This document shows, piece after piece, positions 18,576 through 26,716 of a DNA stretch of 64,000 nt. The stretch is taken from contig NZ_PYIX02000008.1 of the NCBI RefSeq assembly GCF_003024515.2, positions 52,181-116,180 of the forward strand, given 5' to 3'. Both the position numbers and the translations under genes were made by a program. This stretch comes from Acinetobacter sichuanensis. GTDB lineage: Bacteria > Pseudomonadota > Gammaproteobacteria > Pseudomonadales > Moraxellaceae. The notes under the pieces are model-generated. The model did no database searches. It saw only the letters and a program-made list of their open reading frames with translations, and was not told where the DNA came from. Position 1 is the stretch's first letter, and every line of letters begins with the position of its first letter.

Positions 18576-18736
18576 GCCTAAAATTTGACTTTATGTATTA
18601 TACGGTCAATCCATTTTATCTAAAAATATGGCACATTAAATCATTAAAATTAGAGCAATTACTCTTTTATTCAGGTAACGCATCTGATATTTTAAACAAA
18701 AAGGACATAAACACAATTATATAGAGGACAGGAAGT

Positions 18737-19870
18737 ATGTCTAGAGTCCAAAAATTGGGTCAACTTATGGTGACTGCTGTTGTTGCCTCATCTGTTTTAT
18801 CTGGCTGTTCCTATGTGGTTAAGTCAGGTGCAAACGTTGCTTTAGGTTTTAGTGAAAAACATATTGTTCCTCCTATTTTAGCAGGTGGCGATGCTGATAT
18901 GGCTTGCCAGACAGGTAATGCATTAACACCAGCAATTATGGCAACGAAAGATATGGGTGCAGATCCAACTCGTATGGCTGTATTACTGTATTCAGCAGCA
19001 GGGATGTGTGCTGAAAATCGTGCTTTAGATGCAGAATTACGTTATTTACGTGCTTCTAAGGATGGCAAAGTTTCTGAAGCACAAGATGCACGTGTAGAAC
19101 AAAAACGTTGGGCGGCATTAGCTGCACAGCGTCAATACACAGGTTATCAGTTGTTTGCAGAGCGTTGGCAAGCCAAATATAAATATACGTTGGGTGACTC
19201 TTGCCCAACGATGAAAAAAGATTTAGACCAAACCATCTATCTTTTGGGCATGCTCAGTGGTTTGCAAGCGATGACCAATGATATCAACTCAGGCGGTGCT
19301 GCCAATGTCCCTAAGGATATTGCAGCGATTGTTGAGCGTGGCATGGCATGTTTGGATAATAATAAATTCTGGGGTGCGCCAATGGCGACACGTGCTGTCA
19401 TTTGGACATTATTGCCAGGTGCAGATGAGGGTAAACCCGACCCATACGTTACAATGAAACAGTCTATGCAAATTGGTGAGCAAAAGGGTGTACGCTTAGC
19501 ACATGCTTTATATGCTGTTTCGGCACAAGCAAGTGGTGATGATGCTCGTATTCGTGAAGCATTACGAACTTATGCTGCCTCAAGAGAAGAAGATAAGCCT
19601 GTGAATCCTGAATTTAGACTCATTGATGCAATGGCAGGGCAAATGGTACAAGCCATTGCGGACCGTTATTGGACTGAAAATACAGGTGTCCGTGCTGCTG
19701 ATGATGGCATGACCACCTTTTGGGATGATAAAGGCGCAACAGGAGATGATGAGTTATTTGAGGGGATTGGTGATCCTGCTGAAGGTGGAGATACTCCTTC
19801 AGCAACAGATACAACTGCTGCTCCAACAGAAACACCAGAAGAAACGCCAACGACTGAGGCTGCACCTTAA
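18737..19870 (+). CDS. Lipoprotein, probable TRAP-associated TatT-like component
   Basis: 377 residues with a lipoprotein signal (residues 1-23, lipobox LSGC, Cys24). The body is alpha-helical in character with several Cys (MACQTGN, GMCAENR, SCPTMKK, MACLDNN) and a LYSAAGMCAENRALDAELRYLRA helix pair resembling TPR-like folds. Residues from about 345 are a Thr/Pro/Glu-rich low-complexity tail. It lies just before a rhomboid protease and a TRAP permease. TatT proteins (Tp0956-like) are helical TPR lipoproteins encoded with TRAP transporters, which makes this the best guess. It may instead be an unrelated helical lipoprotein. Confidence 0.55.
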   Translation: MSRVQKLGQLMVTAVVASSVLSGCSYVVKSGANVALGFSEKHIVPPILAGGDADMACQTGNALTPAIMATKDMGADPTRMAVLLYSAAGMCAENRALDAELRYLRASKDGKVSEAQDARVEQKRWAALAAQRQYTGYQLFAERWQAKYKYTLGDSCPTMKKDLDQTIYLLGMLSGLQAMTNDINSGGAANVPKDIAAIVERGMACLDNNKFWGAPMATRAVIWTLLPGADEGKPDPYVTMKQSMQIGEQKGVRLAHALYAVSAQASGDDARIREALRTYAASREEDKPVNPEFRLIDAMAGQMVQAIADRYWTENTGVRAADDGMTTFWDDKGATGDDELFEGIGDPAEGGDTPSATDTTAAPTETPEETPTTEAAP

Positions 19871-19914
19871 ATATCAAAAAGTGAACACATCCTTTTCAAT
19901 TTTTTATTTATTAT

Positions 19915-19946
19915 CAAGAAAAGCTTCGGCTTTTCTTGTTTGTTTT
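19915..19946 (+). terminator. Terminator after the TatT-like lipoprotein gene
   Basis: CAAGAAAAGC (19915-19924) pairs perfectly with GCTTTTCTTG (19929-19938) around a stable TTCG tetraloop, then TTTGTTTT. Confidence 0.88.
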
Positions 19947-19960
19947 AAGAGTAATGCAAT

Positions 19961-20548
19961 ATGAACGATTTACAATGGAAGAAACGGATTACTTTAATTG
20001 CAAGTTGTATTTGTATCTCTGCTTGTTTGCAAATTTTTCAGGCACAATTTATTTATTGGCGTTATTCATTTTTTAGTGAAATTTGGCGTTGGTGGACAGC
20101 ACATTGGGTGCATGTGGGTTGGATTCATTTTTTACTTAATATTATCGCATTTGCCTGTTTTCCTTTTATTTTCCCTCATATCCAAAATAGATTTATTATT
20201 GTACTTTTACTTGTTTTAGCACCATTATGTAGCTTAACTTTTTATTATTTATATCCCAATATTGAAGCTTATGCAGGTTTATCAGGAATTTTGCATGGGT
20301 TGTATGTTGCAGCCGCCTTTTTTTATCTTAAATTTCGTAAAGAGCGTAATTTTGCTTTATTGGTATTGTTTCTAGTTATGGCAAAATTAGCATGGGAAAA
20401 TACTTTTGGGCAAATAGGTACAGCACAGCTTATTGGGAGTCCTGTTTTGGTAGAAGCGCATTTAGTAGGTGCTTTTTGGGGCGCAATATGTGCAGTAATT
20501 TATTTAGGATATCAACAAATAGTTGAAACAAATCAAATTAAAGATTAA
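19961..20548 (+). CDS. rrtA: Rhombosortase-type rhomboid intramembrane serine protease
   Basis: 195 residues, almost entirely hydrophobic, with about six membrane spans. It shows the rhomboid features: WWTAHWVHVGWIHFLLN in the first part, AGLSGILHGLY with the nucleophile Ser108, and EAHLVGAFWG with the partner His167. The GLSGxLHG form is typical of rhombosortases, the rhomboid branch that trims C-terminal GlyGly-CTERM anchors from type II secretion substrates, rather than of GlpG. No GlyGly-CTERM substrate is encoded in this window. It sits between the TatT-like lipoprotein and the TRAP permease, with a terminator on its left. Confidence 0.8.
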   Translation: MNDLQWKKRITLIASCICISACLQIFQAQFIYWRYSFFSEIWRWWTAHWVHVGWIHFLLNIIAFACFPFIFPHIQNRFIIVLLLVLAPLCSLTFYYLYPNIEAYAGLSGILHGLYVAAAFFYLKFRKERNFALLVLFLVMAKLAWENTFGQIGTAQLIGSPVLVEAHLVGAFWGAICAVIYLGYQQIVETNQIKD

Positions 20549-20701
20549 AAAAAAGAATTTGAAATGCTCATCATTTTGTAAGACAAGTGAGGAATTATTC
20601 TAAAGTAAAAAATAAAAAATATTTCTATAGATTATTAAGTTTAAAGTATTGTTTTTTATTTTAAAAATGTTTATGAATGCTGATAGACTGAATAAAAGAA
20701 T

Positions 20702-20751
20702 GCACTTTTGTCGCTTTATACTTGACAAAAATGCGTGAAAAAAAATGTAAC
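20702..20751 (+). promoter_or_regulatory. Promoter with overlapping inverted repeat upstream of the TRAP permease gene
   Basis: TTGACA (20722-20727) and TGTAAC (20746-20751) are 18 bp apart. GCACTTTTGTC (20702-20712) and GACAAAAATGC (20724-20734) form an 11-bp inverted repeat with one mismatch, the right arm covering the -35 box, as expected of a repressor operator. Otherwise the 348-bp gap (20549-20896) is AT-rich with no further gene seen. Confidence 0.5.
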
Positions 20752-20896
20752 GCTGCCATTCTTTTCAATTGAAAAAGCATGCAGATTTGGAAGTGGAAAT
20801 AAAAATAGGAAATGAGGGCTTTTGAGCAACTCATAGCTTATAAAAATATCAGTCTTATGAAAGATTTGTAAGATTATAGATAAAAATGGAATTATC

Positions 20897-23092
20897 ATGA
20901 ATGATAGTGCAGAAAAAAAATCAGGCTTAGGACTGATTAGTTACATATGGACAGAATGGATTTCAACTTTTTTAGTCCTACTCCTTCTCTTGTTAACACT
21001 CGTGATTGGTACAGGGGAAATGATTCATGGGCAGATGCTACGTATTGGTGAGCGTTTATATGGTGATGAAAAAATTGGAATGCAATATTCCTTTTTAAGG
21101 GCTGAACCAACAAAACCAACATGTGATCGTCATCCTAATATTGATGCTTTAGTGCAAGAACGCATGAAAGCTGAAGCAAGTGATCCTGATGCAAGTTTCT
21201 TTGGGGTAACGCCTGAAGCTGATGTTCGTCAGTCTTTTATGGCTGCACAAACAGAATGTGAGGAAAAATTTGCTTTTTATGATAAGTCGATGACACATTT
21301 GGAAAAACATCCATCTGCACGTACTTATCGTACCATGGAAACGGGATTTTTCTGGCTATTTAAGGTTGGAACTGAAAACCGTGTCTTAATTTTATTACTT
21401 ATGGTGGTGATTTCTGCGATTACAGCATCGCTGAAAATGCATCATATTAGCTTACGTCCACCTACAACGAAACTTGACTTTAGAGTGTATTCTCTTGCAA
21501 TGATCTTGGGTAATGGCTTGTTGTCTTACTCAGTCTGGAGTCAGTATCAATCTGTTATTAACTCAGGTGTAGAGTCAACTTATGAAACAATCTGGGGATA
21601 TTGGTTGTGGATTATTCTCTTTGTGAGTTTGACGTTAATTAGCTTGTATCAACTGTTTTTTATTCCTAAAACAGCCAAAGAAGGCGGAAATATCGGACTT
21701 TCTCTGATTAGTATTCCTTTATATGCGTTTATGGCGATTTTAACAGGAATTGCATTTACCTTCTTTATGGACTATCCAATGGGGCAAGGTATTTATCTTG
21801 GTCAATTGGTTGAGTTTTCTGGAATTTTCCTAAACTTAGCATTGTTTATCTGGGCAGGTATGTTGTTAACCCAAACCAGAATTATGGATGTATTCCTTGC
21901 CATTTTACGCCCATGGAATCTTGCACCTGAAACTCTGACTTGGATTATCTTAATCGCTGCTGCAATTCCAACTGCATATACAGGTGCATCGGGGATTTTC
22001 GTTGTTGCTGCAGGTGCGATTATTTATCGTGAAGTGTGGAATTCTGGTGCTCGTCGTCAGTATGCTTTGGCTGTTTCGGCAATGTCTGGTTCACTAGGTG
22101 TTGTATTACGTCCATGTTTATTGGTGATTTTGATTTCAATGCTAGATAGTCGTCATGTTACATCTGACGAGTTATTTGATCATGGTATTTATGTTTTCTG
22201 GTTAACTGCGTTTATTTTCCTTGGGGTTTCTTTATACCTTGCTGAAGATAAATTCCGTATTAATTCACCGAAAGTTGCTGTACCTGGCATGATGAAAGCT
22301 TTAGTGCCAGTGATTCCTTATGTCATCATTACCGCGTTGGTTGTAGGGTTCTATAGCTACGGTTTAGATACACAAATGGACGAGTTTACTGCACCAGTAA
22401 TTCTTCCAATTATGTTGTTGGCATATATTTTATTTGATAAGTACATGGGCGATCGTGTACCTGTTCCAGCATTTAATAGTGCTTTAGCACAAGAACATGC
22501 TAAAAACTCAGAGTACTTACGTACGCATAATACAGATGCTGAGCAAAAGCGTGGTTTTGGAAAATCAATTTGGTTTGCATCTTCTGAGAGTGTTGGGCAT
22601 ATCGGTGCTTTGATTATCCTAATGGCACTTTCAGCAAGTATGGGTGGTTTGATTGAGCGTAGCGAAATTGTGACAATGGTGCCTACACATCTAGGCAGTA
22701 TTATGCTTTCTTTAGCATTCCTTGCAATTTTACTTGCATTAATTGGTATGACAACAGACCCATTTGGTGCGGTAATTTTGGTTGCTGCAACGATTGCACC
22801 AGTGGCTTATGAAAATGGAATTCATCCAATTCACTTCTGGATGATTGTATTGGTTGCTTTTGAATTTGGCTATGTTGCTCCACCAGTAGCGCTTAATCAT
22901 CTCTTAACGAGGCTCTCGGTCGGTGATGAAGAAGTCGCCGCCGCCGATGCAGAGGCGAAAGAGAAATATACAAGTTTCTACTATCGCTATGAGCGTTGGA
23001 TTTTACCAATCGTCGTATTATTTACGTCCTTAGTGCTCGTAACCTTTGTACCATATCTACTCAATATGTTTGATTGGTACGCCAATAAATAA
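20897..23092 (+). CDS. TRAP transporter fused permease (DctQM-type)
   Basis: 731 residues. A large membrane protein joining a small Q-like N-terminal part (spans near 22-40, 162-178, 195-255) to a DctM-like large permease (IPTAYTGASGIFVVAAGAIIYR; MGGLIERS; GMTTDPFGAVILVAA). TRAP permeases take up organic acids or related solutes with the sodium gradient. An unusual hydrophilic insert of about 120 residues between the first two spans (about 41-160) contains Cys76 and Cys121 and should lie in the periplasm. No DctP-type binding protein is encoded nearby. The start has no strong ribosome binding site. It ends in a strong terminator. Confidence 0.88.
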   Translation: MNDSAEKKSGLGLISYIWTEWISTFLVLLLLLLTLVIGTGEMIHGQMLRIGERLYGDEKIGMQYSFLRAEPTKPTCDRHPNIDALVQERMKAEASDPDASFFGVTPEADVRQSFMAAQTECEEKFAFYDKSMTHLEKHPSARTYRTMETGFFWLFKVGTENRVLILLLMVVISAITASLKMHHISLRPPTTKLDFRVYSLAMILGNGLLSYSVWSQYQSVINSGVESTYETIWGYWLWIILFVSLTLISLYQLFFIPKTAKEGGNIGLSLISIPLYAFMAILTGIAFTFFMDYPMGQGIYLGQLVEFSGIFLNLALFIWAGMLLTQTRIMDVFLAILRPWNLAPETLTWIILIAAAIPTAYTGASGIFVVAAGAIIYREVWNSGARRQYALAVSAMSGSLGVVLRPCLLVILISMLDSRHVTSDELFDHGIYVFWLTAFIFLGVSLYLAEDKFRINSPKVAVPGMMKALVPVIPYVIITALVVGFYSYGLDTQMDEFTAPVILPIMLLAYILFDKYMGDRVPVPAFNSALAQEHAKNSEYLRTHNTDAEQKRGFGKSIWFASSESVGHIGALIILMALSASMGGLIERSEIVTMVPTHLGSIMLSLAFLAILLALIGMTTDPFGAVILVAATIAPVAYENGIHPIHFWMIVLVAFEFGYVAPPVALNHLLTRLSVGDEEVAAADAEAKEKYTSFYYRYERWILPIVVLFTSLVLVTFVPYLLNMFDWYANK

Positions 23093-23112
23093 TGTAATCA
23101 TGTAAATAAAAG

Positions 23113-23133
23113 AAGCGCCTTCGGGCGCTTTTT
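23113..23133 (+). terminator. Terminator of the TRAP permease gene
   Basis: AAGCGCC (23113-23119), a TTCG loop, GGCGCTT (23124-23130), then T-rich sequence. Confidence 0.92.
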
Positions 23134-23340
23134 CTTTATTTAAAATTTATATGTTACTGCGTAACATCAGTTATTTATCAGTTGAGTAAGTTAAAAACTC
23201 CAAACCATTTTTCGTGTTTATAAGCTTTTGTATTGACCTCATACATGATTGATATTGATTAGGGATGCATTTGGTCAGAACTATAGATCAAATATAGATA
23301 TTGAGTAGATATGAGATGATATTTTGAGAAATTTCAAATG

Positions 23341-23382
23341 AATAAAACCATCACCCAATCATGATTGGATGATGGTTTTATT
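23341..23382 (-). terminator. Long palindromic terminator of the leftward gene at 23389
   Basis: A 21-bp arm (23341-23361) faces its inverse (23362-23382) with a single G-U position, giving a very stable stem with AATAAAACCATC at its base. It lies 6 nt from the stop of the leftward gene. The gap between the two terminators (23134-23340) holds nothing recognisable. Confidence 0.75.
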
Positions 23383-23388
23383 TAAACA

Positions 23389-23820
23389 TTAAGACTGTTT
23401 TTGCGCTGCGAGTTGCTGTTCTAAAAGTTTCAATTGTTCTTCTTTTAGTTTGATTAATTGATCTGCATCAGCGTGTTGTGATTCTAGCGATTGTTTTTGA
23501 TCGTTTAATTGCTTTTCAATATCATCAAGTTTTGCAACTTCTTCTTTAGCCAAGCTTTCATTTTCAGAAACAGGCTCTTGTAAAATAGACTCATGCACCA
23601 GTTGTTGTTCTGTTGCTGTCGAAGCTGCGGACTGTTCTAAAGGTTGAGCCACAGGTGGTGCTGTAACTGGCGTTGGTTTTTGTTCTAAAGGCTTTTGAGC
23701 GGTCGCTTGTTCCTTGCTTGAACTGAGCCAAAATAACGCAGCAGCCAAAGCAACAATAACAATCAATCCCCCAGCAATAAACCACATTAATTTAGAATTA
23801 TTTCTTGTATCTAATTGCAT
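23389..23820 (-). CDS. Single-span membrane protein with proline-rich linker and coiled coil
   Basis: 143 residues: a short basic N terminus, one membrane helix (about 12-33), a Pro/Thr/Ala/Gln-rich linker (about 40-75) and a charged coiled coil to the end (about 88-140, with KLDDIEKQLNDQKQSLE-type heptads). The N-in orientation would put the coiled coil in the periplasm. No enzymatic motif is seen and the family is not recognised. It is read leftwards behind yheV and prlC with 12 nt to yheV, so it is probably cotranscribed. Confidence 0.7.
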   Translation of the reverse strand: MQLDTRNNSKLMWFIAGGLIVIVALAAALFWLSSSKEQATAQKPLEQKPTPVTAPPVAQPLEQSAASTATEQQLVHESILQEPVSENESLAKEEVAKLDDIEKQLNDQKQSLESQHADADQLIKLKEEQLKLLEQQLAAQKQS

Positions 23821-23832
23821 GTTTTATCCAAT

Positions 23833-24048
23833 TTATTTTGCTGGACGAGGCTTAAATTGAATGACCCCAATTTCATCAGGTGTAGCTGGTTCTTCAGGCT
23901 CGTCCACATGAGTAGGGCGATTTTCAGAATAATCACACTCGATACATTCAATCCATTCAGCATCGTCAGTGGTGAGCATGACGATTCGATCCATCGCCTC
24001 ACATCTTGGACATTTAGCACCCGCAATGAAACGACGTCTAATATTCAT
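23833..24048 (-). CDS. yheV: YheV-family putative zinc-ribbon protein
   Basis: 71 residues with the zinc-ribbon pairs CPRC (residues 13-16) and CIEC (about 35-38) around RIVMLTTDDAEWIE, matching the short YheV/DUF2387 family. The RRRFIAGAKCPRC start and the tail ending IQFKPRP are typical. It lies 34 nt downstream of prlC, as in related genomes, and the precise role is not known. Confidence 0.82.
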   Translation of the reverse strand: MNIRRRFIAGAKCPRCEAMDRIVMLTTDDAEWIECIECDYSENRPTHVDEPEEPATPDEIGVIQFKPRPAK

Positions 24049-24082
24049 ATACTCACCACATAATTAATTTTACATGCGTAGT

Positions 24083-26122
24083 TTAAGCGTTTTTAGAGGC
24101 ATTCGTCCAACCTTGATGACGTAACAATGCATCAATTTTAGGCTCACGCCCACGGAAATTGATAAATGCATCAAGTGCAGTATCTTTTCCACCGACTGCC
24201 AAAATCGCCTGTCTAAATTCTGCACCTGTTTGAGTATTGAAAAAGCCTTCATTTTCAAAACGATCAAAGGCATCACTGGCTAATACTTCCGCCCATTTAT
24301 AAGAATAATAGCCTGCTGCATAGCCACCTGCAAAAATATGACTAAAACCATTTTGGAAGCGGTTATAAGGTGTTGTCGCTAAAACAGCATATTTTTGGCG
24401 AATATCATCTAAAGTTGCTTGGATTTGTTCAGCATTTAATGCTGGTGTTAGTTTGTGAATGCTTAAGTCGAACAAGGCAAATTCGATTTGACGTAGCGTT
24501 TGCATACCTGACTGGAAGAAACGAGCATCAAGCAATGCTTTAAGTAAATCATTTGGCAAAGATGCTTTAGTTTCAATGTGCTCACTGATCAGCGCTAGAC
24601 TTTCAGTATCCCAAGCCCAGAATTCCATAAATTGACTTGGTAGCTCGACGGCATCCCATGCCACGCCATGAGTCCCTGCAACAGAGATATTATCAACTTC
24701 AGTCAGCATGTGATGTAAACCATGTCCAAATTCATGGAACAGGGTAATCACTTCATCATGGGTTAACAGCGCAGGCTGATTGCCAACAGGAGGCGTAAAG
24801 TTTCCAACCATATAGCAAATTGGTTTTTGTAGACCATTTTCAGTTTGCATACGTGAGCGGAAACCACTCATCCAAGCACCACCACGTTTGCCATTGCGTG
24901 CATATAAGTCGAAGTAGAAGCCGCCAATCACAGTACCTTGATCTTCCAGTTCATAATAACGAGCGTCGCTATGCCAAAGTGGAGCTTCACGCTCAATCAC
25001 CTGAATACCATATAAACGATTGACGATGCTGAATAAACCTTGAATGACTTTAGGTGCAGGAAAATAGGGTTTTAAGTCTTCCTGAGATAGATTGAATTGT
25101 TGAACTTTGAGTTTTTCTGAATAATAAGTGCTGTCCCACGGTTTCAGTTCATCAATACCATCTTGCTGGGCAATGGCTTTGAGTTCTTCAATTTCTTTCA
25201 ATGCGGGCGTACGTGCATGTTCAGCCAAATCGACAAGGAATTGATTGACGGTGGCAACATCAGGTGCCATTTTTGAAGCCAATGAATATTCTGCATAATT
25301 ATCAAAACCTAAAAGCTTTGCAAGTTCCTGACGCAAGCTTAGAATTTCGACCATAATCGGTGCATTGTCATATTGAGTATCTTGTGCCTGATCAGAGGCA
25401 CGGGTGACATAAGCATGATAGAGTTCTTCACGTAGCGTGCGATCTTCGGCATAGGTCATAATTGCCAAGTACGATGGAAAATCCAATGTCGCAACAGGCT
25501 GATTTAGTTCACGTTGCTGACCATATTGCTTCAATAATTCAACACTGCTTTGTGGTAAGCCTTTGAGCTGATCTTCTGTTAATGGTTTGCCGTAAGCTTG
25601 GGTTGAATCCAGCACATGATTGGAAAAGTCAGATGACAGTTGTGAAAGTCGTGCTGAAATTTCTGCATAACGTTTTTTAGCTTCGCCTTCCAAGGCAACG
25701 CCTGACAGTTTAAAGTCTCGCAGAGCAAGTTTAATCGCACTTTGTTGCGCTACAGGCAAGTCAGTAAAAATCGCATTGTCATGTATATTTTGATAGGTCT
25801 GGAACAGGGGAGCATGCTGCCCTATTTGGGTCGAGTATTCACTTAAACTAGGTAAGAGTAGTTGATAGACATCGCGAGTTTCAGCGTTGTTCATCACGGC
25901 ATTAAGATGTGACAAAATGCGCCATGATTCACTCAAATTATTTTCAAGCGTATCAATTTGTTCCAATAGCTGTAGTTGTTGCTGTATATTTTCAGGGACT
26001 TGTTGAAGTTCATTTAAAAAATTCTGCCCATTTTGAATGGCGGTTTCGATATTTTGTTTAAGCTGATCTAAAGTGGTTTGATCGAACTGGGGTACAGGCA
26101 AAGTCGCCTTTTCTAATGTCAT
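24083..26122 (-). CDS. prlC: Oligopeptidase A (M3 zinc metallopeptidase)
   Basis: 679 residues (680 in E. coli). PrlC cleaves cytoplasmic oligopeptides and signal-peptide fragments. The zinc site HEFGH is at residues 463-467, with the downstream Glu-containing GTHGVAWDAVELPSQFMEFW typical of the M3 family. The start ATG at 26122 is followed by a normal soluble N terminus. It is read leftwards, ahead of yheV and the coiled-coil protein gene. Confidence 0.95.
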   Translation of the reverse strand: MTLEKATLPVPQFDQTTLDQLKQNIETAIQNGQNFLNELQQVPENIQQQLQLLEQIDTLENNLSESWRILSHLNAVMNNAETRDVYQLLLPSLSEYSTQIGQHAPLFQTYQNIHDNAIFTDLPVAQQSAIKLALRDFKLSGVALEGEAKKRYAEISARLSQLSSDFSNHVLDSTQAYGKPLTEDQLKGLPQSSVELLKQYGQQRELNQPVATLDFPSYLAIMTYAEDRTLREELYHAYVTRASDQAQDTQYDNAPIMVEILSLRQELAKLLGFDNYAEYSLASKMAPDVATVNQFLVDLAEHARTPALKEIEELKAIAQQDGIDELKPWDSTYYSEKLKVQQFNLSQEDLKPYFPAPKVIQGLFSIVNRLYGIQVIEREAPLWHSDARYYELEDQGTVIGGFYFDLYARNGKRGGAWMSGFRSRMQTENGLQKPICYMVGNFTPPVGNQPALLTHDEVITLFHEFGHGLHHMLTEVDNISVAGTHGVAWDAVELPSQFMEFWAWDTESLALISEHIETKASLPNDLLKALLDARFFQSGMQTLRQIEFALFDLSIHKLTPALNAEQIQATLDDIRQKYAVLATTPYNRFQNGFSHIFAGGYAAGYYSYKWAEVLASDAFDRFENEGFFNTQTGAEFRQAILAVGGKDTALDAFINFRGREPKIDALLRHQGWTNASKNA

Positions 26123-26424
26123 GTCTTGTATGCCAAAAATATTGCTGAGTTATAAATAGATGTAGGGCTTTTGATGGGATAAATCAAGCTTTGACAATAA
26201 ATTTAAACATGACTATTTAATCTGTTTGGTTTTGAGATTGAATTTGAAAGCATAAGTATATTTATTGCTATGGAGGTTAAGATTCAATTTTATTTTTTGT
26301 GTTGCTTTAATTGAAAAAATTAATCTGATTAAATTTTAATGAACATAGAAAACAGGAGCTATTGAATTTAAAATTTTATTGAGTAGTAGGTTTTTTGTCA
26401 GTTAATTGATATTTAATTCACAAT
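26123..26424. other. AT-rich intergenic stretch, no gene seen
   Basis: The first half of the 594-bp gap between prlC and rnr is very AT-rich. It holds stop codons in all frames and no RNA-like structure that I can see. It presumably contains the leftward prlC promoter, but no clear consensus stands out. Confidence 0.5.
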
Positions 26425-26536
26425 GAAGGTTCCCTCTCCTTTTAAAGGAGAGGGCTAGGGTGAGGATTTGTTTGAAAAATTCCCCTCATCCTCTTGCGTA
26501 GCTTTGCTACTCATCCCAAAGGGAGAAGGGACTTTC
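26425..26536. repeat. Imperfect palindromic intergenic repeat of about 112 bp
   Basis: The ends are imperfect inverted copies (GAAGGTTCCCTCTCC at the left, GGGAGAAGGGACTTTC at the right). Inside are a perfect 11-bp hairpin, CCCTCTCCTTT/AAAGGAGAGGG (26432-26442, 26444-26454), the word CTAGGGTGAGG, and a GTAGC-TTT-GCTAC hairpin (26498-26510). Elements beginning CCCTCTCC and containing CTAGGGTGAGG recur in many gammaproteobacterial intergenic regions. Only one copy is in this window. Confidence 0.6.
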
Positions 26537-26668
26537 AATATTAATTTGATGCTCGATTAATGGAAAAAATCAGTAATAAAAAGCTTTTCTGAAAAGCATT
26601 ATTTAGTATGTATAGAGGCATTTCAAAGCAAATTAACTCTTCGAAATAGTTATTTATCTTAAATTGTA

Positions 26669-26686
26669 AGAGCGCCGAAGCGCTCT
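26669..26686 (-). terminator. Probable terminator hairpin of rnr
   Basis: AGAGCGC (26669-26675), a CGAA loop and GCGCTCT (26680-26686) form a stable stem 30 nt after the rnr stop. The following sequence on the minus strand is only mildly T-rich. Confidence 0.65.
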
Positions 26687-26716
26687 CATTTTGATTTAAA
26701 ACTAAGGTCTTAAAAA

